Origin: Cherax quadricarinatus | Taxonomy: Eukaryota; Arthropoda; Malacostraca; Decapoda; Parastacidae | Direction: 5' to 3' | Assembly (NCBI RefSeq): GCF_038502225.1 | Contig: NW_027196393.1 | Location: 29,623-93,622, forward strand | DNA length: 64,000 bases | Part shown: positions 52,060 to 61,934 of the stretch, piece by piece | Numbering within the stretch: position 1 is the first letter of the stretch | Layout of the letters: each line of letters starts with the position of its first letter | Position numbers and translations under genes: made by a program | Notes under the pieces: generated by a model | The model's database searches: none | What the model was told of the DNA's origin: nothing | What the model saw: only the letters and a program-made list of their open reading frames with translations

Positions 52060-53230
52060 CCCTTAGCTTTTTCTAATCGTTTATAACAGGTCATGTGGTT
52101 TGAGAAAATAAGTTTCTCGTGAGATACTGTGGACATGAATTACTATTATCCTGAGTGAACTTTTCAAATAATGAAAAAAAGGATTACAGTGTGCTCTTTG
52201 TCCATTTAAATGTCCTGCTCTGAGGTACTCGAATGTTCTACCGATGTATTCAGAAGTATCTCTGGTAGGTAAGACACAAAGGCAACAGTTAGGCAACTTT
52301 ATTCCGAAACGTTTCGCCTACACCGTAGGCTTCTTCAGTCGAATACAGAAAGTAGGCAGGAACAGTAGAGATGTGAAGACGATGTAATCAGTCCATCACC
52401 CTTGAAGTCGTAGAATTTGAGGTTGTCAGTCCCTCAGCCTGGAGAGTTCAGTTCCATAGTCAGGAACTATCTGAAGATGAAGCGACAGTGTGGAGACTTA
52501 AATACTGTCGGAAGGAGAGGTGCAGAGTAGTAGTAGTAGTAGTGAGAATGTAGCCACTGATAGGTCAGGTCCCTCTCAGATCCAACAGTTCTCACTTGAA
52601 AGGGTTGTCCAAGGTGTTTTCTGTACCAAGAGGCCATGTGTTGCAGTGTCTGACAAGATGAACATCAAAATGGTATAAAATACCGACAGGTTGGTAGGTA
52701 AGACACAAAGGCAACAGTTAGGCAACTTTATTCCGAAACGTTTCGCCTACACCGTAGGCTTCTTCAGTCGAATACAGAAAGTAGGCAGGAACAGTAGAGA
52801 TGTGAAGACGATGTAATCAGTCCATCACCCAGAAGTATCTCTTCCTAAATATTGTCTACTATTTTTCTCAGTGTCGGTTAATATGCCATACATGGGGATC
52901 CTCTTTGCCTATCTGATAATATTTCTATGATCTAAATTCTACTAATACCCTTTAACCTCTCCTTACGTTATCTCTTTTTCTTGTGTGCTTGTCACTGTAT
53001 GGTACATTAACAGCTACAGACGTTATGTAACCATCACAACTGACGAGGTTTAAAGTTTTGGTACGTATACACTGGTCGGGCGTCACCAATTCATCAACCC
53101 ACCTGGCATAATGAACAATCTTGTGATTTTTGTATAGCACTGTTGTTTAAGATTGTGTACAATGGACTCTACTAAATAATTATAGAGCTTGTATAACCCA
53201 TAATTTGAGTTTCATACTGTATTCCTTTCA
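52060..53230 (-). pseudogene. Penelope-like 3' region (degenerate), host of a tandem hammerhead insertion
   Basis: Read on the minus strand it lies downstream of the GIY-YIG ORF. A short frame, RDTSEYIGRTFEYLRAGHLN, near 52200-52260 might be a remnant of a second GIY-YIG copy (YIGRT). That reading is weak. Removing 52264-52842 joins the two halves of this region at AGAAGTATCTCT. Confidence 0.4.
52264..52830 (-). mobile_element. Tandem two-ribozyme (retrozyme-like) insertion, family 2, 12-bp TSD
   Basis: AGAAGTATCTCT at 52252-52263 and 52831-52842 flanks 567 bp. The insert is 1.3 copies of a 429-bp unit: GGTAGGTAAGACAC starts at 52264 and 52693. Each copy holds a minus-strand core (about 52302-52352 and 52731-52781): stem I TTCGA with TCGGAA, CTGAAGA plus A, stem II GCCTAC/GTAGGC, GAAA, CGT, U. 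Only the copy at 52693 is followed by the hairpin GGTATTTTATACC (52670-52682). TATTTAAG (minus) lies in the spacer near 52493-52500. Confidence 0.88.
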
Positions 53231-53745
53231 TGTTTCGAGAGGGAAAATTTAATTGTTTCTTTCCATGACAAAACTGTTGGGTACTATAATCTGGGCAGCA
53301 TCCCACCCCGGTGGGTGATTACATGCACTAACGTGGTTAAAGATAGCGCTCGACTCCTGTCCTGTTCTGACTGAGTATTTATGTTGGGCAATTCTGGTTT
53401 CCAGAAATGTACCTGTATGACCGATATATGAGAGAGGACACTGAGTACATGGGACCTTGTAAACCCCAGCAAAGTTTATATTGATCTTTTTTAATGCCTC
53501 ACGCAGGCAAGCCAGATTCTCATTGCATGGTAAAACTAATACATTTTTCCTGGCCATCACTTCTTTAGGTTCAGTCCTGTAGAAAGTCTGTTTTGCTGAC
53601 ATTGCTTTCTCGACAAAATCCTTAGGATATATTAGTTTTGTGGCTATGTTGAATATCTTGGTGATTTCGTCCTCTTGGTACTCTGGACTGCAGATGCGCA
53701 ATGCTCTCAAAAACAGATTATATTACCAAATAGTTCTGTCATGGA
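53230..53745 (-). pseudogene. Penelope-like element GIY-YIG endonuclease
   Basis: The 153-codon frame reads RTEPKEVMARKNVLVLPCNE, then FAGVYKVPC, TQCPLSYIGHTG, FLETRIAQHKYSVRTG and IFNHVSACNHPPGWDAAQII. The GVY...YIG pair with a CxxC between, a following Arg and conserved His/Asn positions are those of the GIY-YIG domain at the C-terminus of Penelope-like proteins, which cuts target DNA. The linked RT is missing; the frame opens inside the linker. Its C-terminal coding end is repeated in inverse just upstream (53715-53815). Confidence 0.88.
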
Positions 53746-53815
53746 AAGAAACATAATTGAATCTTCCCTCTTGAAACATGAAAGGAATACAGTATAAAAC
53801 TCAAATTATGGGTTA
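53715..53815 (+). repeat. Inverted copy of the Penelope GIY-YIG C-terminal end
   Basis: The plus strand reads NSSVMERNIIESSLLKHERN, matching the C-terminal end of the minus-strand ORF (NSFVMERN). The nucleotide match to 53197-53283 is an imperfect inverted repeat of about 80 bp. (TTATC)-like short repeats (53815-53850) and the terminal repeat follow. Confidence 0.8.
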
Positions 53816-53847
53816 TCTTATAATCTTATTATCTTATTATCTTATAA

Positions 53848-53916
53848 TTTCATACTTGACATCTGAGAAACTCTCCTACCCCATATGGGGGGAAGGGGGA
53901 TGATGGTAGGGTGAGG
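53848..53916 (-). repeat. Penelope-like terminal repeat, right copy
   Basis: Inverse of 51985-52055 with a few mismatches (CCCCATATGGGG in place of CCTATATGAGG). Confidence 0.75.
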
Positions 53917-54089
53917 TTGGCACCGACCACTAACCCAGTCTAAGGGTAACGTTGGCCGGTGACACCTACGCTACTCTGAGACCTCTCTCCCTACTTTGGT
54001 TGCTCTCTTGCAACATTGAACAGCTGATGACGCACTGAGAAGTGTGAAAGTACTTGAGCAAAAGATTTCCACCCCCCCAGTCGCTTGTC

Positions 54090-54093
<4 letters not shown>

Positions 54094-54180
<87 letters not shown>
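54094..54180. repeat. (AT)n microsatellite
   Basis: About 43 AT dinucleotides, adjoining the MITE at 54181. Confidence 0.98.
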
Positions 54181-54184
<4 letters not shown>

Positions 54185-54563
54185 GTTCGGAATAGTTAAA
54201 ACTTGCTATTGTTGCTTAAATAGCAACCCTCTTCTTGCCGTATAAGCCCAGCGATAATTTGTGTATGCAGTAATTTCATAAAAATCATTCTGAACCTAAC
54301 GAAAAATATATAATTCATTGTGTTTATTATTAAATTATTGTAAACTTAGATAGAGTATATTTAGTTGGATTAGGCTAAATTAAATTGTGCTTGTTATAAT
54401 AAGGTTAGGTAAGTTTTCTAAGATTCTTTTGGTACAAAATTATTTTTTTTACATTAGCATAAATGAAAAAATATATCTTTAAATGTTTAAAGAAAATTTT
54501 AGGAAGGACCTAATTTTAAATAAGGTCTTACTAATTGACCAATTTTACCTATTCGGTACGACA
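54181..54563. mobile_element. MITE with short terminal inverted repeats
   Basis: The 383-bp AT-rich element begins TGTCGTTCGGAATAG and ends CTATTCGGTACGACA; the ends are inverted with 13 of 15 matches. Both flanks are AT/TA repeat sequence, so the target duplication cannot be defined. No coding capacity. The internal part is AT-rich with a GGTTAGGTAAG segment. Confidence 0.7.
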
Positions 54564-55050
54564 TATATGTGTGTATATATATAAATATATATATAATTAT
54601 TATTATTATTAGTGGAACCTCTGGTCACGAATGCTTCCGAACACAAACAAATCGGTTCACGACCAAAATTTTGCCAAATTTTTGCATCTGGTCATGAACA
54701 CATAATCGGGTGCCGAACAAACGCAACCGCACCAATTTTCACATTCTGTGCATTTTTTTTTTTTTGCACGTGCTCCACCACTGAATCTTCTCCATGACTT
54801 TGCATACTATACATGTCAGTGACACTGGTCTGTAGTTTAAAGCTTCATATCTGTCTCTTTTTAAAAATTGGGACTACATTTGCTACGTATATATGTACGT
54901 CTGTACGCGTACATTTATGTATGTGTATACGGTTGTTGCTACTGCTGTTTCGTCTTTGTGAGTTGCTACTGCTACTGTTGCTGCTGCAGCAACAGTAGCA
55001 GCAACAGTAGCAGCAGTGTCTGAGCCTTTGGGTTTGTGTACTAGCTGGTC
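54564..55050. other. No gene; dispersed-repeat-like fragment and CTG/CAG-rich patch
   Basis: 54610-54735 (GTGGAACCTCTGGTCACGAA, GGTTCACGACCAAAATTTTG) has the look of a dispersed repeat but has no second copy here. 54960-55016 is a patch of GCTACTGCTG and its inverse CAGCAGTAGC, able to form a hairpin. Confidence 0.5.
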
Positions 55051-55099
55051 ACTACCGGGTTCACTCCCCTTGGTAAGCCACCCCTATCATATCTATTCT

Positions 55100-55710
55100 T
55101 AAAGTGATGAATGAATCTTTCCTCTAAGATATTGGTCTTTAGGTCGTTTTATTTCCTGGCAACTCTACAGCTAAATAAATATTTCCTGACATCCTGTGGC
55201 TTTCTTTTTTTTTAGCCTCTAGTGCCGGGCTGCAAGTAAAGGAAAGCTCTCGAAAACCTTCAAAGGTATGTCCAGGTATCCAAGACCAGCATCTCAGATT
55301 AGTTCTGTACTCCTTGTCAATTCCTCTCGGTATTTTACACAGTATGTTTATCTCTTCTAGCTGCTCCTGTGTTATTAATCTTCAGGCTTCCCTTTCTAAG
55401 TTTTCCTTTATTACTCATACCACTCAGCTCTGGGACTAGTTTCGTAGCAAATCTTTACACTTTTTCCAGTTTCTGAACATGTTTTATCAGATTTGAGTTC
55501 CATACTGGTGCTACATACTGTAAGGGTCTAGTATATGCTGTGTATAGGGCCGCGAATGCCTCCTTTATGTTCCTGAAAGCTACCCTTAAATATGACATTC
55601 TTGCAATTGCTGTAGCCGTTGTGAGGTTAGTGTGTGTTCTGTGATATGCTCGGAACTATGCGCACCCCGAGCTCCTCATAGAGGGAGGTTTCCAGCCTCA
55701 CTGAGTTTCC
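55100..55710 (-). pseudogene. Decayed LINE RT C-terminal fragment
   Basis: The minus strand reads ALYTAYTRPLQYVAPVWNSN, LIKHVQKLEKV, FATKLVPELSGMSNKGKLRK. It corresponds to the RP-LEY-PVWSP, LExVQRxATKxVPEL and YEERL segment of CR1/RTE-like RTs. Stops interrupt it. It is similar to the plus-strand copies at 23640-26350. Confidence 0.6.
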
Positions 55711-55799
55711 GGGTTAGGTACTACAGCTCGTCCGTTCATCTTTAACTTTGAGAGTGACTCAACTGTTATATTTGCCTTTTAAACTCAGAATTTTGCCTT

Positions 55800-55895
55800 C
55801 AGTCTATGTCGACACTATCACACCACCACCACACCAACACCACCACCACACCAACACCACCACACCAACACTACCACCACCACCACACCAACACC
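55800..55895. repeat. CACCAACAC-rich short repeat
   Basis: Degenerate repeats of CACCACCACACCAACAC; the same composition recurs at 56495-56850. Confidence 0.85.
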
Positions 55896-56494
55896 AAAAG
55901 AACTGGATGAAGTAGACTAGGCTCGACTGGGCTTCCTCACCACAGACTGGAAGCTGGCTTATTTTGGAAACTCGGGTCAACCCCTCGGGAGTGATGCAAA
56001 TAAGTAGATACACTAATACAAAGAGACTGACCAGTGAATAATGTAGAAGCTGGTAGGAGCTTGGACGGGAGAACTGGCTTGAGGTAGCTGGCTGGCGTCA
56101 ACCACGGTAGGCCTACTGGTGACACGAAATGGCCGTCTTGCTGGTCGAAATTTATCTCCAGAAATCGCTGTAATCGTCAGAATTACAGGCCCTCCGATGC
56201 CACCATTTTATCGTAGGGGTTCTTAAATGGAGATATCGAGGGTTGAAGGTAGACACACTTGTCGGATGGTAGCATATATTGTCAGACTGAGATGATGAGG
56301 AATGGAGCCCAGCCTTGCCGTGTTCTTGTCTGGATGGTCTGCCGCCGAGTGAGGCCGGGGCAGAGGCACGAGCCTACACATGAGCATCCCGTGACGTCAC
56401 ACAGTCACAGGCCTACAAGGGATCTCCTATCTAAAGCACATGGATGATACTAATATGCTATGCTATATAACACAGGGATCAGCAACTATGCTGA
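55896..56494. other. No recognised feature
   Basis: Unique-looking sequence between two CACCAACAC repeat patches; short open frames only, none with a recognised family. Confidence 0.5.
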
Positions 56495-56850
56495 CACTAT
56501 CGCACCAACACCACCATCACACCAACACCACCATCACACCAACACCATCACACCAACACCATCACACCAACACCACTATCGCACCAACACCACCACCACA
56601 CCAACACCACCATCAACACCAACACCACTATCGCACCAACACCACCACCACACCAACACCACCATCACACCAACACCACCAACGCACCAACACCACCATC
56701 GCACCAACACCACCATCGCACCAACACCACCATCGCACCAACACCACCATCACACCAACACACCAACACCACCCCACCAACACCATCACACCAACACCAC
56801 CATCACACCATCAACACCACCACACTAACACCACCATCACACCAACACAT
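56495..56850. repeat. 17-bp-type minisatellite
   Basis: Units of ACCAACACCACCATCGC (17 bp), with CAC/CGC variation and shortened units. The His/Thr-rich ORFs read through it are artefacts. Confidence 0.9.
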
Positions 56851-57024
56851 CAGTCGCCAAATAATCCTCCACTACATCTGCTTCCCCTCCTCCACCTCCC
56901 TCACACTTCACTACTACCTTACACTCTCCCTTCCCTCCAAAATACACCATTATAAGGAAGAATGGACACTCTCTCCCCCTCTGCTAGTCAAGCGTGAGGA
57001 GCGCTAGAAGTAATGTTGGTTATT

Positions 57025-57026
<2 letters not shown>

Positions 57027-57092
<66 letters not shown>
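57027..57092. repeat. (GT)n microsatellite
   Basis: About 33 GT dinucleotides. Confidence 0.98.
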
Positions 57093-57095
<3 letters not shown>

Positions 57096-57139
57096 TTTTA
57101 TATCCGAAAACAAAATTTGCATTCCTATCTGGTGTATTG

Positions 57140-57235
57140 TTTATTTAAGGCAGGTCGGTACAGATCCCATCACTGATCCTTGTGGGATCCTAATAGTCAC
57201 GTCTGCCCCATCCTCTGTATCTTTCCTTTTACGTA
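57140..57235 (-). pseudogene. RT motif fragment of a decayed LINE
   Basis: The minus strand encodes VTIRIPQGSVMGSVPT, equivalent to [13 protein letters not shown] of LINE RTs. Only this block is recognisable. Confidence 0.4.
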
Positions 57236-57479
57236 TACTTTGCTTTATCGTTACTTTAGTCTGCTCTTCTATTTATTTGGATCAATCGCAGGATTGGTAT
57301 GTTACTGAATACAAACCAAATTCAATACACGTTTATCTTTATTGTTTTATCGATGTCATCCTGTGCTACAGCTCCATTAAATTCAGCTTTGGTTGTGCGT
57401 TGCAAATTCTGACACCTCCAGGTGCCCCATTTTCCAATTTCGAGGATCAGTATTTCTAGCCTATCCCTGCATCTCTGCC

Positions 57480-57865
57480 CATGACTGAGTGTTAATATAA
57501 CAAGCTATGTTTTTCACGAGTTAAACAGCTGTCACGTTACAATGACTTGTTAAAGAGCTCAGCTGGCAGTTCTCAGTATTTATGCGGCCTCTTGCAGATC
57601 ACATCAGCAGCCGGTATCATGTCCCATTGTTTTAGAATTATCCAGGTCGCCCTGGATATCCGAGCACTTTTTTCCAGGTGTGACGATGTTTTCTAATCTT
57701 ACCTGGGCTTTCCTAACATTTCAAGGAGCTGTTGTTCAGGATTCCTCTAAGAACATATTCAATCTTCTATTCATTTTCACACAACACAAACCTTCTCGTC
57801 AATCTCAATAAGTTCTTTCTATCTTCCATAATAATCTGACTTGATCCTCACAATAATAATGATTT
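57480..57865. other. No recognised feature
   Basis: Unique-looking sequence; no coding or repeat signature supported. Confidence 0.55.
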
Positions 57866-58150
57866 AATAATATCTTTATTTCTACATGTACAAGGTATAC
57901 AGTCCTAGCTGACATCAATGACTTACTACTATATAGAAAGCCGACTCGTATGCAGAGCATTTCGGGCAAATTAGGTCAGTTTTGTCCCAGTCGACTAACA
58001 CTCAAGTACCCATTTTATACAGATGGGTGAACAGGAACAGCAGGTGTCTTATGGAAACACATCCTAATGTTTTCCAGCCGTATCAGGGATTCGAACTCCG
58101 GACCTCAGTGTGCAAGCTGAGTGCACTAACGATCGAGCTACGGGACAATA
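57866..58150 (-). mobile_element. tRNA-derived SINE
   Basis: On the minus strand the head GTCCCGTAGCTCGATCGTTAG, B box GTTCGAATCCC, GGATGTGTTTCCATAAGACA and the shared core TTCACCCATCTGTATAAAAT/GAGTGTTAGTCGACTGG are followed by GCCCGAAATGCTCTGCATAC. An AATAAAGATATTA tail ends it. Close in plan to the SINE at 40090. Confidence 0.85.
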
Positions 58151-58915
58151 CCCCGCTGTTTCACTTCTCCCATTGAGTAATCTTTTCTGGCAACTCAATT
58201 TGCTTCAGTCCTCTAATGTACTCTGCCTTCTGTTTTTTTTTTTCCCCATCCTCTGGCTTTTTTTTTTTTTTATTTTGCTGGTCTGCGTCTTAAGAGCGAA
58301 CTATCGACTCCCTCTGTTCTTCCTGTCGTTCCTTCTCACTCTGAGAAGAATTTTCCCTTCCACTTCACTGTCCTCTCCACTTGTGTACTCCATCTCATTC
58401 GTTCACTTTCCTTCCGTCACTTTTTCTCACTGTCCTCAAAACAAATCAGTGTTAGAAGCAGAAAAAAAATCAGTGTATGCTCCAAGAATTACAAATGTAT
58501 TTATATCAACCAAAAATAGTGGAGTTATAAAAAAAGACATGATTGCAAAGAAGTTTATTGATACGTTTCACCCGTGGAACAGATTTCTTTGCTCCAAGCT
58601 TTTAAAGGCAAATTGTTTCAATAAAGTCCAATCTGCAACATTTTTTTCTTCCACTTCTTGGGTTTGCAACATTTATATTCCCTAAATGTGACACTTTGAC
58701 ATTTTTGCTATTCCCAGCAGGGAAGGCACTGTCTAACAGGAATGAAACGAAGAAATAGAGAAGATAGAGTAATGATTTTGTTGGCCAAGAACACACAGAG
58801 GTTGGAGGAGCTGGGCGGAATGCACAGTGATGAGAAGGGTAACTATTGCAAAGACTCGAGGTAGTGGAAGCTGTATTCTACGACACGACACCAAATAGCA
58901 GGAGACCAGGACAGC
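58151..58915. other. No recognised gene
   Basis: T-rich patches (58220-58272) and a 191-codon plus-strand open frame (58110-58685) that begins inside the SINE and has no recognised motif; not called. Confidence 0.55.
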
Positions 58916-58919
58916 AGTT

Positions 58920-59000
58920 TGTAATCAACAATGTACTCACTTGTATGTGGTTGCAGGAGTCGATTCATGGCTCCTGGTCCCTGCCTCTTTGCTGTTGTAT
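58920..59000 (-). repeat. LINE 3'-end fragment
   Basis: The minus strand reads CCAGGAGCCATGAATCGACT, CCTGCAACCACATACAAGTG and AGTACAT. This matches the LINE 3' terminus at 26404-26450 (GACCCCTGCAACCACAATTAG, GTGAGTACA). Confidence 0.6.
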
Positions 59001-59127
59001 GTGTATTTGCGAGATCTTGTGTTGAAATCACGTAAATATAACAATGGAGCCAGAGGACCTAGTTCCATACAGTCGCTAACGGTAAACACTGAAGGCTTCC
59101 GCCCAGACCAACCACGATAAAATCTCC

Positions 59128-59140
59128 CTCACTCTCACTC

Positions 59141-59212
<72 letters not shown>
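59128..59212. repeat. (TC)n microsatellite at LINE 3' end
   Basis: About 42 TC dinucleotides; on the minus strand it is the (GA)n tail of the LINE at 59213-60080, as at 14586-14620. Confidence 0.97.
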
Positions 59213-59214
<2 letters not shown>

Positions 59215-60080
59215 GTTTTTGCAGGGTTAGGTTAAGAGTTCCTACCACTATTTACTAACTGAGAACTGTTACCCAACATCTATGAAAGCCTTTTTATTGT
59301 TATGAAAAATACAAATGGGAAACTGGATAAGACTTATAAGCTGGCCAGCGATTTCATTTGGTCAGCTATTTCATAGATGTCGTTATGCTGTATGAACAAT
59401 GTTCCAGACGAATCATAAGAAAAAATGATCTCAGACGAAGCGATGTAATTACTACTGCCTATCTTGTTGCGTAGAAGTTCATTTCTAGCTGTCCTTGGAG
59501 TAGCACCCGTTGGGGTACCTTGGCAATATTTGTCTTGTTTTTAACAATAAGTCCCCCACATCACTCCTGTGTTGAAAGCTCTGCTGAAGTGACACATCTG
59601 TCCAGGATAGGTCCAGGCGAGATATGAGTCGTTTTGCTCTGTTCTCTATTCTGTCAAGAACTCGCAGATGAGACTGTGGCCACGCAAGCCAAGAAATCTC
59701 AGAATTCTCAGGTGTGAGCGTACTTGTGCTTCCTACAGAATCATGCAACTTCTAACTTCGAGCAAAAGAGAGATTCGTCTATGTGCTGTAAGATTCCTGG
59801 CCGCCTTGTTTGCAAGATTTACAGTGTGTTTCTTCATAGTTGGGAATCAAATTTCACCCCAAGGATATCAACTTCATCCCCGGGTACCAACCGTCTACCA
59901 TTCACTCTTACCACTGCTCCAGCATTACCATCATGGTGCTTAGAGACCATCATCACTTGTATTTTCTCAGGAGCAAATGTGAGCTGTCATCGTTTTCCCC
60001 AGGCTGATATAGCTGTAAGCTTGTGAATGATGTAGGGTAGAGCATCTGGCATTTATTCTCATGGATAAATAAATGTCAAG
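59213..60080 (-). pseudogene. Jockey/L2-like LINE, decayed 3' fragment
   Basis: Second copy of the family at 14627-15840. Minus-strand remnants include LTFAPEKIQVMMVSKHH-like residues, RILQANKAARNLTAHR-like and DRIENRAKRLISRLDLSWTD, then a 3' UTR identical in plan (CTTAACCTAACCC then (GA)n). Heavily frameshifted. Confidence 0.65.
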
Positions 60081-60100
60081 TACAGTCGTCTATCAATCTA

Positions 60101-60149
<49 letters not shown>
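60101..60149. repeat. (TC)n microsatellite
   Basis: A TCTA-rich start then about 22 TC dinucleotides. Confidence 0.95.
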
Positions 60150-60150
<1 letters not shown>

Positions 60151-60600
60151 ATCCTCAAGGAGTCTTCCGCTTCATTTAATTTCTGCCTCCAGCCCAGTAT
60201 TTCTTTTCGTCCCCTCTTCCTCCTCCTCCATCTCACCCCTTCTCCTGTTCCTTTGTTTTTCCTACTACTGTTCCTCCTCCTCCTGCTATTAATGTTTCTC
60301 CTACTAGTGTTACTCCTGCTGTCCCTCCTACTCATCCTGTTCCTCCTGCTGATCTGTACCTTTTGTCTATATTCGTTTATTAAGCTGTTTTTTTTCTCCA
60401 CCTCTGTTTGTACTGTGGTAACATGTTACTGCCAACAAAGAAATCCCCAGACAAACAAGCAATACGACATTTGTATTTGCAAATATACAGAATCTAAAGC
60501 CATCAAAAAACGACAAATGCAATATTTGCGATTTTTACAGAGACCCAAACAAATGATCACTATGGCAATGAAATAAAGATACCAGGGTACAGTTTTTTTT
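60150..60600. other. No gene; pyrimidine-rich tract
   Basis: 60190-60360 is dominated by TCCTCCTCCT-type pyrimidine runs. The long open frames across it are compositional. Confidence 0.6.
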
Positions 60601-61100
60601 AGATGCGACAGTAAATACAGGCAACAAGGGGAAGTTGGTATGTCACAGAGTCACTCATTTCGTAAACACCACAGATGATGTAGTCGAAGTTTTGGAAGTG
60701 AAGATTGAGAACCAAAACCTTGTCATTGTGATCGTATATAAGGCACCAGATGCAACTTCCCAACAGTTCACATAACCGTGAATATTGACCACTGTCTGGA
60801 AAATCTTCCAGCCCCAAATATATTACCGGGTGATTTCAATTTAAGACATTTAAAATGGAAGAATGTGGCAAATAATATTGAGTTTATGGCCCCAAGAAGC
60901 AGCTCAGATGAAAATTCACATACATACATGATCTATTAAATCTCTGCCACAGATTCGCCCTAAGCGAGCAAATGGTGGAGTCAACAATACTGGTAAAAAC
61001 ACGACCCAATTTTCACTAATAGTGATGATCTGGTACGAAATATATCGGTATCAAGAACAATTAATTCGGATCACAATCTAATCGAAGTTCAGACTTGTAT
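60600..61100 (+). pseudogene. Decayed LINE APE endonuclease
   Basis: Plus-strand frames carry VEVLEVKIENQNLVIVIVYK (about 60690), LPGDFNLRHLKW (GDFN metal/catalytic block, about 60825) and NSDHNLIEVQT (SDH block, about 61065). These three blocks are in the right order and spacing for a LINE endonuclease. Stops interrupt between them. No RT follows. Confidence 0.65.
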
Positions 61101-61930
61101 GTACAGCAGTTCTGACCACCAAAGTGAGATCACTTATGAGGGTACCTTCACCACTACCCCACTATGCTGGGCCCACCCCTCTTCCTCCAACCTCTCCAGC
61201 ACCTCACCACCACTTCTAAGCACTACACCAACCCCAGCACCCACAACCACTCTTGACTACATAACAAACTTTAAAACAGCAACAGCAGTACATTCGGCAA
61301 TAGCACTGTCGCTCACACTCTAAATGTCATACTTTCAGCCAACAACTTCCTCTCCCTAATAATCCTCCCCTCAAGCTTCATCCAAAACTACCCCGCTCCT
61401 CCACCCCAGCTCTAACTTGCCCCCTTCCCCCTTCCGGCACCACCAATCCTTCCACCCACCACCCTGAATAACACAAACACCCCACCCACAACCGCACCCC
61501 CACCAGCCTCCATCACTCCCACTACATCATCTGTTAACCAAACCCCCCTCCTCCTCCAACCATGCACCCACACACACGCACACCATCCTTGACCGCCCCT
61601 CCCCACCACCCCACTCCAGCCACCACCACCCCACCACACCTTTCATCTTTCAAATCCCCTCCTCATCCACCCTTGCACACACCACATCCAACTCATCCAG
61701 CCCCAAAACCAGCGCACACAGACGCAAACCAAACTCAAAACCATCGCTCACAGTCGAAAGGCAAACCAGAGAACATGAACGCTCTCAGCAGAGACCTGTC
61801 TCCCTTCCCTCTCTGTAAAACGAGCCCGGGACTGTATAGTCTAACACACCTCCTCTGGAGGCACCACCACCATGGGCCTCCTCTCCGGCTCCTTCACAAT
61901 CACCAACACTGCTGACACCGACCCATCACA
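61101..61930 (+). pseudogene. LINE ORF1-like Pro/His-rich region
   Basis: C-rich plus-strand sequence encodes a Pro, Thr and His-rich protein (PPHHPTPATTTPPHLSSF) with frame shifts. It sits directly upstream of a LINE endonuclease start (61935), so an ORF1 or 5' region of the same element is likely. No zinc knuckle or coiled coil is identified. Confidence 0.45.
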
Positions 61931-61934
61931 AGGA

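Noticed and set aside
52081..52296. Second GIY-YIG endonuclease gene
   Set aside because: Only a YIGRT word and a few residues resemble the domain; the remainder does not fit, so it is kept only as a low-confidence degenerate region.
54958..55018. Apparent long CTG/CAG palindrome
   Set aside because: Exact inverse pairing around the centre extends only about 5 bp per side before it slips; it is a degenerate trinucleotide repeat, not a perfect palindrome.
56440..56955. His/Thr-rich ORF
   Set aside because: Translation of the CACCAACAC minisatellite; frame preserved by chance.
58110..58685. 191-codon plus-strand ORF with hydrophobic stretch
   Set aside because: It starts inside a minus-strand SINE and crosses poly-T; the hydrophobic residues come from T-rich DNA.
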